Under the pieces are notes generated by a model. That model saw only the letters and a program-made list of their open reading frames with translations, was not told the origin of the DNA and did not search any database. From Rhodococcus sp. 06-462-5 (GTDB lineage Bacteria > Actinomycetota > Actinomycetes > Mycobacteriales > Mycobacteriaceae), in contig NZ_NOYD01000059.1 of assembly GCF_002258315.1 (NCBI RefSeq), forward strand, positions 1-47,679: a stretch of 47,679 nt of DNA. The letters are read 5' to 3'. Shown piece by piece: positions 25,259 through 32,755 of this stretch. Positions within the stretch are counted from its first letter, which is position 1, and each line of letters starts with the position of its first letter. The position numbers were made by a program, and so were the translations under genes.

Positions 25259-25299
25259 AGGCATCCCCGCTCGGCCACGCAGGCCGGGCGGGGATGCCT
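25259..25299. terminator. Strong hairpin terminator
   Basis: AGGCATCCCCGC (25259-25270) pairs perfectly with GCGGGGATGCCT (25288-25299), with an inner CGGCC/GGCCG helix. It ends the small-ORF transcript and may also end the convergent CorC-type operon. Confidence 0.85.
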
Positions 25300-25319
25300 C
25301 GTTCGAAAGCCGAATCGAA

Positions 25320-26339
25320 TCAGACGGGCTGGGGCAACAGCCGGGTCAGCACATCGGACAGTGTCACGACGCCGACGCTGCGCGCCGGATCGTCCGCCGC
25401 CGCCGAACCGTCGACCACCAGTGCCAGGTGATGCCGGGTCTCGCGCATCGACTGCAGGGCAACGTATACCGGCGTCGTCGCCTCCAGCGTGTATGCCGGA
25501 CGCGTGATCTCGGCGAGGGTCTGCGGAGAGGTCAACGTATCGCGCACGTGCACCACGCCCTTGACCACGTCCGCGTCGCTGACCAGGATCCGCAGATGCC
25601 CCGAGCGACGCGAGGCCTCGCGCACGTCGTCGATGGTCGCCGTCGACGGTACCGACGTGGGCTTGCCGAACTGGCGCACCAGGTCACCGACTGTGAGTTC
25701 CTGCAGTTCGAGCGCACTCGAGATCTGCGCCTGGTAGCTGGCATCGAGAGCACCGACGTTCACCGAATGCTCCACCAGCTGACGCAGATCGTCCGCGTTC
25801 TGGCCCGTACCCACGGTGTCGGCCGGCTCGACGCCGACCCGTCGCAGGCACCAGTTGGCCATGTTGTTCAGCGCCGTCAGCACCGGACGGGTGAGAAACA
25901 TGAACCCGCGCATCGGGATTGCGAGCATCGTCGCCGACTTCTCCGGATGGGCGATGGCCCAGGACTTGGGAGCCATCTCACCGACCACCAGGTGCAGGAA
26001 GGTGACGACGATCAGCGCGAGCACGAAGCCGAGTACGTCGGCGAACCAGTACGGCAGGCCACCGCTCTCGAACAGCGGCGTGAGCCAGTAGTGCACGGCC
26101 GGTTTGGTCGTCGCACCGAGACCGAGGGTGCAGACGGTGATACCGAGCTGGGAGCCGGCGAGCAGGACGGTCAGCTCGGACGAGCTGCGCAGAGCTGCCC
26201 GCGCAGAGCGTGAATTGGGAGCGGCGTCCTCGAGCCGATGCCGCTTGGCGGCCAACAGCGCGAACTCGACGGCGACGAAGAAGGCACTGGCAGCGATGAG
26301 GCCGATCGTGACGGCCAGGAAGACCCAGATGTTGCTCAT
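25320..26339 (-). CDS. CNNM/HlyC-CorC-type membrane protein, short form
   Basis: A 339-residue protein: DUF21 membrane domain (about 1-150) with AFFVAVEFALLAAKRHRLE and the GEMAPKSWAIAHPE motif, then a CBS pair (about 205-335). It lacks the C-terminal CorC_HlyC domain that its upstream partner has. Families of this type are linked to Mg2+/Co2+ homeostasis. The ATG overlaps the stop of the partner gene by four bases, so the two products probably work together, perhaps as a heterodimer. Confidence 0.88.
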   Translation of the reverse strand: MSNIWVFLAVTIGLIAASAFFVAVEFALLAAKRHRLEDAAPNSRSARAALRSSSELTVLLAGSQLGITVCTLGLGATTKPAVHYWLTPLFESGGLPYWFADVLGFVLALIVVTFLHLVVGEMAPKSWAIAHPEKSATMLAIPMRGFMFLTRPVLTALNNMANWCLRRVGVEPADTVGTGQNADDLRQLVEHSVNVGALDASYQAQISSALELQELTVGDLVRQFGKPTSVPSTATIDDVREASRRSGHLRILVSDADVVKGVVHVRDTLTSPQTLAEITRPAYTLEATTPVYVALQSMRETRHHLALVVDGSAAADDPARSVGVVTLSDVLTRLLPQPV

Positions 26340-27739
26340 CGGTGCACACTTTCCTTCGTCTCGGCCGACTCGTCGTCGTGCTCGGGGTCACGCTCGCCGA
26401 GCGTCAGGGTCAGCAGGGACGGGACGTGGCTGTCGATCTCCTCGATCTCTAGGATCACGAAGCGAATGGGACTCTCCTCGTCGTTCGCCAGGTCGGCGTT
26501 GTCCGGTGGAAGGTCCACTTCGATCCGTTCCCCGACGTCGGGGAGAGATCCGTTGTGCGCGATGGCGAAACCGGCGATGGTCTCGTAATCGCCCTCGGGC
26601 AGATCGATACCGATGGCGCGTTCGACCTCGTCGACGTGCACCTCTCCGGCCATGGTCCAGCTGCCGTCGTCGGCACTGACCGGGCTCGGGTCGGACAGGT
26701 CGTCGTCGTGCTCGTCGGTGATCTCGCCGACGAGTTCCTCGGCCAGGTCCTCGATCGTGATGACGCCGGTCAGACCGCCGTATTCGTCGATCACACAAGC
26801 CAATTGGTTCTTCGTCGAGCGCAACTCACGCATCGCGTCGGGCAGGCTCTGGATCTCCGGGAGGATCAGAGCGTCACGCGTGAGCTCGGAGATCGGGGTC
26901 GAACCCGGCACCGTCGCGGAGAGGACGTCCGCGAGATGGACGACGCCGACGATGCCGTCGTCCTCGTCGAGCACCGGGTACCGGGAATGCTCCTGACCCA
27001 TCAGGGCAGCGACCTCGGCGAGGGTGTCGGTATCGCGGACCGTCGCCGAGCGCGAACGCGGAATCATCGCGTGTTCGACTGTGCGAGTGGGGAAGTCGAG
27101 GATGCGGTCGAGCAGCGTCGACAGCTCGTCGGGCAGATCCCCGGTCTCGCGCGAGTCCGAGACGATGTGCTCGAGGTCGCGCAGACTCGCCGAATGCTCC
27201 ACGTCGTGCACCGGCTCGATCTTGAGCGCCTTGAGCAGCAGGTTCGACGACTGGTCGAAGATGGTGATCAACCAGCCGAAGAGCTTGAGGTAGATGGTGG
27301 TCGAGAGCGACAGCCAGCGAGCCACCGGCTCGGGCCGCGCGATGGCGAAGTTCTTCGGGAACAGTTCACCGAAGAGCATCTGCACGAACGTCGCGAACGT
27401 GATTGCCAGAACGGCACCGAGTCCGACACCGACAGCCGTCGGCACGCCGACGCCGCCCAGAATTGCGCCGAACGATTGACCGATCAGCGGTTCGGCGACG
27501 TAGCCGACCAGCAGGCCGGTGACCGTGATGCCCAACTGTGCACCGGACAGCATGAACGACGTGCGCTTGGTGACGGTCAAGGTACGAGCCGCGACGGCAT
27601 CGCCGGCCTCGGCGCGAGCCTTCAGACGGGACCGGTCGACGGTCATGTACGCGAATTCCTGAGCTACGAAGTAGCCGGTCGCGACGGTGATGAGAAAAAC
27701 GACGAGCAGGCCGAGCAAGAGAGTGAGCACTACGCTCAT
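26336..27739 (-). CDS. CNNM/HlyC-CorC-type membrane protein, full-length
   Basis: A 467-residue protein: DUF21 membrane domain with GYFVAQEFAYMTVDRSRLK and GELFPKNFAIARPEP, two CBS domains (ATVRDTDTLAEVAALMGQEH; CVIDEYGGLTGVITIEDL), then a CorC_HlyC domain (GSWTMAGEVHVDEVERAIG). The ATG 27739 is chosen; a GTG seven codons earlier is also open. First of a two-gene operon. Expected at the cytoplasmic membrane in divalent-cation handling. Confidence 0.9.
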   Translation of the reverse strand: MSVVLTLLLGLLVVFLITVATGYFVAQEFAYMTVDRSRLKARAEAGDAVAARTLTVTKRTSFMLSGAQLGITVTGLLVGYVAEPLIGQSFGAILGGVGVPTAVGVGLGAVLAITFATFVQMLFGELFPKNFAIARPEPVARWLSLSTTIYLKLFGWLITIFDQSSNLLLKALKIEPVHDVEHSASLRDLEHIVSDSRETGDLPDELSTLLDRILDFPTRTVEHAMIPRSRSATVRDTDTLAEVAALMGQEHSRYPVLDEDDGIVGVVHLADVLSATVPGSTPISELTRDALILPEIQSLPDAMRELRSTKNQLACVIDEYGGLTGVITIEDLAEELVGEITDEHDDDLSDPSPVSADDGSWTMAGEVHVDEVERAIGIDLPEGDYETIAGFAIAHNGSLPDVGERIEVDLPPDNADLANDEESPIRFVILEIEEIDSHVPSLLTLTLGERDPEHDDESAETKESVHR

Positions 27740-27870
27740 TCGCCGGACACCGCCTCGCACGTAGTAGCCGTAGTGCGGGGAGCCGTGTCCGGCCCGGGTT
27801 TATCGCTGTCCATGATTCCTCAGGGTCGTATGGTGGGAAGTTTGTCCGATACTACCGTGCCGTGTCGTGG

Positions 27871-28263
27871 TCACGGTGCCTTGACGACGAGAACTGGCAC
27901 CGGGCAGTCGAGCAGAACCCTCTGCACGGTGCTGCCCATCAAGAACTTGCCGACCGCGGATCGACGCTTGGAACCGATGACGACCATTCCCGCACCGACG
28001 TCCGCGACGAGGTCGACCAGAGCGCCTGCCGGGTCGCCCCCGTCGGGTTCCACTCGTACGGTGGTCGCGATCCCTGGCAGAGTTCGTTCGACCTCGGCCT
28101 GCGCGGCGCTGCGGTCGTCCGCGGACACCGAATCCCGGTCCACCACGGACAATACGATCAACGGAGCCTGACGCAGCTCGGCCTCGGCGGCACCGCGGCG
28201 CAACGCTTCCTGGCCCTCCGGTGTGTTGCTCATCGCTACTGCCACTGCGCTCGCTACCGACAC
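27871..28263 (-). CDS. Universal stress protein (UspA domain), second copy
   Basis: A 130-residue Usp protein. Its C-terminal GSKRRSAVGKFLMGSTVQR is nearly the same as in the Usp at 1065-1475. The GTG start is chosen because GGGAG lies just upstream; further upstream codons look non-coding. It is divergent from the tctCBA operon with a 121-base gap, so it again sits beside a tricarboxylate carrier. A nucleotide-dependent link to carboxylate transport is a guess. Confidence 0.88.
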   Translation of the reverse strand: MSVASAVAVAMSNTPEGQEALRRGAAEAELRQAPLIVLSVVDRDSVSADDRSAAQAEVERTLPGIATTVRVEPDGGDPAGALVDLVADVGAGMVVIGSKRRSAVGKFLMGSTVQRVLLDCPVPVLVVKAP

Positions 28264-28384
28264 GTTCTCTCCCGTTGCTCGTTGTTCGTATCCACCGAGG
28301 ATCACCTCGGAGAGTTGTGAACTGGACTAATCAGACAAACTGTATCTAACCTGACGCTGTGACACACCACACGAAAGGTCTCTG

Positions 28385-29374
28385 ATGGCGATATCGCCCA
28401 CACTGCTACGAACGATCGGCGCTTTGGTGGTGGTGGGAGCGGTGACCGTGGCAGGAATCGACGCCGCTCGCAGCGCCAGCGGCTCCGACGCCCGAGCAAA
28501 ACTGACGCTGATCGCGCCGGCCGCCGCAGGTGGCGGCTGGGACCTCGTCGCCCGCGAATCGCAGCAGGCACTGCGCAGCGACGGCATCGTCAACAACGCC
28601 CAGGTCGTCAACGTCCCCGGTGCAGGCGGCACCATCGGCCTGAGCCAGCTCGAGAATCTGAGCGGGCAGCCCACGACCGTCATGATCACCGGCACCGTCA
28701 TGCTCGGCGGAATCGCGATCAACAATTCCGAGACCACTCTGGCCGACACCGTCCCGATCGCGAAACTGGCCGAGGACTTCGAGGTGTTCGTCGTGCCGAG
28801 GGATTCACCGATCCAGAATCTCGAAGACATGATCGAGGCGTGGCGGGCAAATCCCGGAGGACTTCCGATCGGCGGCGGTTCGCTCGGCGGAATCGACCAC
28901 ATCGTCGCGGGCCAGTTGGCGCAGGAAGCCGACATCGACCCGGCCGCAATCAATTACATCGCCTACTCCGGTGGCGGTGAAGTACTCACGTCACTGCTGT
29001 CGAACACCGTCGGTGTCGCAGTGAGTGGTTTCAACGACTTTCGCGATCAGATCGAGGCAGGCAATGTGCGCGCACTCGCAGTCGCTGCGCCCGAGCCGCT
29101 CGAGGGATTCGACGTGGACACGTTCATCGAACAGGGGTACAACGTCGACCTCGTCAACTGGCGCGGAATCGTTGCCCCGCCCGGCATCTCGGACGAGGAC
29201 CGACAGACTCTGATCGAGATCGTCTCCGAGATGGTCGAGACCGAGCAGTGGGCCACGGCCGTCGAACGCAACCGTTGGAAGGAATCGGTGCTGACCGGAG
29301 ACGAATTCGGAGAATTCCTCGACGTGGAGCAGGAACGAATCACCGGAATTCTCGAGGAGTTGGGACTGGTATGA
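28385..29374 (+). CDS. tctC: Tripartite tricarboxylate transporter, solute-binding protein TctC
   Basis: A 329-residue extracytoplasmic binding protein. An uncleaved or cleavable N-terminal helix (about 8-27) is followed by the Bug/TctC fold: LIAPAAAGGGWDLVAR, VVNVPGAGGTIGLSQL and NYIAYSGGGEVLTSLLS. It captures citrate or a related carboxylate for TctAB. No lipobox is seen. GAAAGG precedes the ATG. First gene of tctCBA with ATGA overlap to tctB. Confidence 0.92.
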   Translation: MAISPTLLRTIGALVVVGAVTVAGIDAARSASGSDARAKLTLIAPAAAGGGWDLVARESQQALRSDGIVNNAQVVNVPGAGGTIGLSQLENLSGQPTTVMITGTVMLGGIAINNSETTLADTVPIAKLAEDFEVFVVPRDSPIQNLEDMIEAWRANPGGLPIGGGSLGGIDHIVAGQLAQEADIDPAAINYIAYSGGGEVLTSLLSNTVGVAVSGFNDFRDQIEAGNVRALAVAAPEPLEGFDVDTFIEQGYNVDLVNWRGIVAPPGISDEDRQTLIEIVSEMVETEQWATAVERNRWKESVLTGDEFGEFLDVEQERITGILEELGLV

Positions 29375-29901
29375 CAACGACGACCACCGACACGGACACC
29401 ACCCGATCGTTCTGGACGGGCCGCAGTGGACTCATCGTTCCGGCGCTGCTCGTCGCACTCGGAGCCTTCCTGGTCTACGGAACCGTCACGATGCAGGTTC
29501 CGCCTACCGCCACATCGCCTGGCCCGCAGGTCTTTCCGGCCATCGTTGCAGGAGGCTGCTTCGTCGTCGCCCTCCTGGTCACCATTCAATTGTTGGTCAA
29601 GCCCGACGTGATCGACCGCGGAGTCGACGCCGATGGAAAGCCGCACACCGGCACCGTCAGCAACTGGCGCACCCTGTCGATCACCGTCGGATCGGTGGCG
29701 GTGTTCATCGCGCTGCTCGATCCGCTCGGTTGGGTTCTTGCCGGAGCGCTGCTCTTCTGGGGTGTCTCGATCGGATTGGGCGGTCGCCGTTACGTGTTCG
29801 ACGCGGCCGTCGCACTGCTGGTCTCGAGCGCTGTTCAGATTGCATTCTCCGCGGGCCTCGGCCTGACCCTGCCCGGCGGCGTTCTCGCCCAGATCTTCTG
29901 A
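29371..29901 (+). CDS. tctB: Tripartite tricarboxylate transporter, small membrane subunit TctB
   Basis: A 176-residue protein with four membrane segments and a Thr-rich start. The order, small size and GPQVFPAIVAGGCFVVALLV segment fit TctB. It starts within the tctC stop codon. The ATG is chosen for this overlap; earlier in-frame codons belong to tctC. Confidence 0.9.
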   Translation: MTTTTTDTDTTRSFWTGRSGLIVPALLVALGAFLVYGTVTMQVPPTATSPGPQVFPAIVAGGCFVVALLVTIQLLVKPDVIDRGVDADGKPHTGTVSNWRTLSITVGSVAVFIALLDPLGWVLAGALLFWGVSIGLGGRRYVFDAAVALLVSSAVQIAFSAGLGLTLPGGVLAQIF

Positions 29902-29917
29902 CGGAGCTGACTTCACG

Positions 29918-31423
29918 ATGGATTCATTGAGCAATCTGATCGACGGGTTCGGCACCGCGCTGACACCGATGAACCTGGTCTGGGTGTTCGTCGGTGCACT
30001 GCTCGGCACTGCCGTCGGTGTCCTACCCGGTCTCGGCTCCGCCATGGCGGTGGCCCTGCTGCTGCCCGTCACCTTCACCCTCGACCCCACCGCCGCGCTG
30101 ATCATGTTCGCCGGAGTGTATTTCGGCGGCCTGTTCGGCGATTCGATCTCCGGCATCCTGATGAACACCCCCGGCAACAGCACCGCGATCGCCGGGACCT
30201 TCGAGGGGCACCGGATGGCCAAGAACGGCCGGGCCCCACAGGCTTTGGCCACCTCGGCCATCGGAGCGTTCATCGGCGGCATCGTCGCCACGACCCTGGT
30301 GGTGTTCTTCGCCCCCACGCTCGCATCGTTGGCGACCAACTTCGGCCCGGCCGAGTACCTCGCACTTGCGGTGTTCGCGTTCATCGCCACCTCGGCCGTG
30401 GTCTCGGACTCGGCTCTCAAGGGCCTGACCGCACTGCTGATCGGCCTCACCCTTGCCGTGATCGGCATCGACGGCCCCTCGGGCGCTTCACGATTCACGT
30501 TCGAGGTACCCGCCCTGTTCGACGGCATTCACATCGTCGTCATCACCGTCGCGATGCTCGCGCTCGGTGAGGTCATCCACATCGCGTCGAAGATCGGTCG
30601 GCCCGAGGATCGCAGCCTGATCAAGTCGCAGGGACGCCCCTGGCTGAGCAAGGCCGAGTTCCGCGATGCGATGCCGGCATGGTTGCGCGGCACGGCATTC
30701 GGTGTTCCGTTCGGTGTGATCCCCGCCGGCGGTGCCGAAGTGCCGAGCTTCCTGGCGTACGGCACCGAGCGCAGGCTCGACCGCAAGCGCGAGAAGCCGA
30801 TGTTCGGCAAAGGTGCCATTCGAGGTGTCGCCGGACCGGAGGCCGCCGGCAACTCCACGGCCGGAACGGCAATGGGAGCGCTTCTGGCTCTCGGTCTGCC
30901 CACGTCGGCGACCGCGGCCATCATGTTGGCTGCCTTCCAGCAGTACGGCATGCAGCCCGGACCACTGCTGTTCGAGCGCAGCGGCGACATCGTCTGGGCC
31001 CTACTGGCCAGCCTGTTCGTGGCGATGATCGTGCTGCTTATCCTCAACCTGCCGTTCGCACCGTTGTGGGCGCAGCTGCTCAAGATCCCGAAGAACTACC
31101 TCTACGCCGGCATCTCGGTGTTCGCTGCCCTCGGTGTGTACGCATCGAGTGCCTCGATCGTGGATCTGATCTTCATGCTCGGGCTCGGCATCGTCGGATT
31201 CATGATGCGCCGCTACGACATTCCGTTGGCACCGGTGCTGATCGCAGTGATCCTCGGCCCGCTGGCCGAGGAGTCGCTGCGACGCGCACTGGCCGTCAGC
31301 GAGGGCGACCCGTCGATCCTGGTCGGCAGCCCGATCACCATCGTGCTGTACGCACTGATGATCATCGCCGTGGTGTTCTCGATCGTCAGCAAGGTCCGCG
31401 CCCGCAAGACCGCCGATTTCTAG
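29918..31423 (+). CDS. tctA: Tripartite tricarboxylate transporter, large membrane subunit TctA
   Basis: A 501-residue protein with about twelve membrane segments. Two family motifs are intact: GTAVGVLPGLGSAMAVALLLP near the N-terminus and the matching GPEAAGNSTAGTAMGALLALGLP in the second half, both lining the transport path. Probably uses a sodium or proton gradient. Sixteen bases after tctB with GGAG upstream. A conserved palindromic repeat (copy B) follows its stop. Confidence 0.94.
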   Translation: MDSLSNLIDGFGTALTPMNLVWVFVGALLGTAVGVLPGLGSAMAVALLLPVTFTLDPTAALIMFAGVYFGGLFGDSISGILMNTPGNSTAIAGTFEGHRMAKNGRAPQALATSAIGAFIGGIVATTLVVFFAPTLASLATNFGPAEYLALAVFAFIATSAVVSDSALKGLTALLIGLTLAVIGIDGPSGASRFTFEVPALFDGIHIVVITVAMLALGEVIHIASKIGRPEDRSLIKSQGRPWLSKAEFRDAMPAWLRGTAFGVPFGVIPAGGAEVPSFLAYGTERRLDRKREKPMFGKGAIRGVAGPEAAGNSTAGTAMGALLALGLPTSATAAIMLAAFQQYGMQPGPLLFERSGDIVWALLASLFVAMIVLLILNLPFAPLWAQLLKIPKNYLYAGISVFAALGVYASSASIVDLIFMLGLGIVGFMMRRYDIPLAPVLIAVILGPLAEESLRRALAVSEGDPSILVGSPITIVLYALMIIAVVFSIVSKVRARKTADF

Positions 31424-31433
31424 TGCGCTCCGC

Positions 31434-31481
31434 GCAGTGGTGTGGTTATACGCCTGCGAAGGCGCATAACCACACCACTGC
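31434..31481. repeat. Conserved palindromic repeat, copy B
   Basis: Arms GCAGTGGTGTGGTTATACGCC (31434-31454) and 31461-31481 pair over 21 bases with one mismatch, around loop TGCGAA. It lies between convergent tctA and OYE genes. The same arm sequence is found in copies A and C. Confidence 0.9.
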
Positions 31482-31483
31482 CG

Positions 31484-32557
31484 CTAGGCACTGAACGCAG
31501 GGTAATCCGTGTAGCCCTTGGCACCATCGGTGTAGAAGGTGCTCGGATCGGGCTCGTTCAACGGCAGATCCTCGCGCCAGCGGTAGGCGAGGTCGGGGTT
31601 GGCGATCGCCGGACGTCCGACGACAACTGCGTCTCCGATTCCGTTGTCGAGGAGTGAAAGCGCCTCGTCGCGGGTGGTGATCTCACCGAAGCCACTGTTG
31701 ACGAGCACCGGTCCGCCGAACGCCTGTCGCAGATCCTGGACGAGCTCGCCCGACGGATCCTTGTGCAGCACACTGAGGTACGCCAGTCCCAGCGGTGCGA
31801 GCCGCTCGACCAGGGCACGGTAGGTGGCACGCACGTCGTCGGCGTCCGTCTCGAGCGCATCCTGGATGTTGTGCTCGGGTGAGATGCGAATTCCGACCTT
31901 GCCCGCTCCGAGAGCAGCGACCACTGCTTCGACGACCTCGGCCACGAATCGCGCCCGATTCTCCGGCGAGCCGCCGTACGCGTCCTCGCGCTGGTTCGAG
32001 GCGGGCGAGAGGAACTCGTGCAGCAGATAGCCGTTGGCACCGTGAATCTCGACGCCGTCCATCCCGGCCGCGATGGCATTCTTCGACGCCTGCACGAAAT
32101 CTGCGATCACCGAGGGCAATTCGTCTTCACGAAGCGCACGGGGTGTGGGGTACGGCTTCTTGCCCTCGTAGGTGTGGGTCTCCCCCTCGATGGCGATGGC
32201 ACTGGGTCCGACGACCTCGTGGCCACCCGTCGTCGCCTCGTGCGTCACCCGACCTGCGTGCATCACCTGCGCGACGATCAGTCCGCCGTCGGCATGCACC
32301 GCGTCGGCGACGTTGCGCCAGCCGGCGATCTGCTCGTCCGTCACCAGGCCCGGCTGACCCGGGAAGCCCTGGCCGGCGTGGCTCGGGTAGGTGCCTTCAC
32401 TGACGATCAGCCCCAGCGATGCGCGCTGCTTGTAGTGCTCGACCACCAGCGGACCCGGCACGCCGTCCTTGCCGGAACGCACGCGTGTCAGCGGGGCCAT
32501 CACCAACCGGTTGTCGAGCTTCAGGTCGCCGAGCGCCAACGGGGAAAACAACTTCAT
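31484..32557 (-). CDS. Old Yellow Enzyme-family alkene reductase
   Basis: A 357-residue FMN enzyme of the classic OYE type. The substrate-binding trio His, Asn and Tyr lies in IHGANGYLLHEFLSP, and SNQREDAYGGSPENRARF is the family signature. It reduces activated C=C bonds or nitro-esters with NAD(P)H. GAGGAGAG precedes the ATG. It stands as a single gene; no regulator is adjacent. Confidence 0.93.
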   Translation of the reverse strand: MKLFSPLALGDLKLDNRLVMAPLTRVRSGKDGVPGPLVVEHYKQRASLGLIVSEGTYPSHAGQGFPGQPGLVTDEQIAGWRNVADAVHADGGLIVAQVMHAGRVTHEATTGGHEVVGPSAIAIEGETHTYEGKKPYPTPRALREDELPSVIADFVQASKNAIAAGMDGVEIHGANGYLLHEFLSPASNQREDAYGGSPENRARFVAEVVEAVVAALGAGKVGIRISPEHNIQDALETDADDVRATYRALVERLAPLGLAYLSVLHKDPSGELVQDLRQAFGGPVLVNSGFGEITTRDEALSLLDNGIGDAVVVGRPAIANPDLAYRWREDLPLNEPDPSTFYTDGAKGYTDYPAFSA

Positions 32558-32665
32558 GGATCTCTCTCCTCACGAGTGCGTGCACAGTCTTTGCCACTGT
32601 CCACTCCGAACCCGAAAGATCCACCGAGCTATTCCGCCTCGAGATATTGCTCACCCCGAAAACAA

Positions 32666-32711
32666 CAGTGGTGTGGATAAGTGCCCTCCGGGGCATTTAT
32701 CCACACCACTG
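32666..32711. repeat. Conserved palindromic repeat, copy C
   Basis: Left arm CAGTGGTGTGGATAAGTGCC(C) (32666-32686) and right arm 32691-32711 pair over 21 bases with one wobble, around loop TCCG. It lies downstream of the glutamine synthetase gene and upstream of the OYE gene, in a tandem rather than convergent position. Confidence 0.9.
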
Positions 32712-32755
32712 CGCTATCCGGTCGTTCCGCAGGCTCCACTCCTGCCCGCAGCGCA

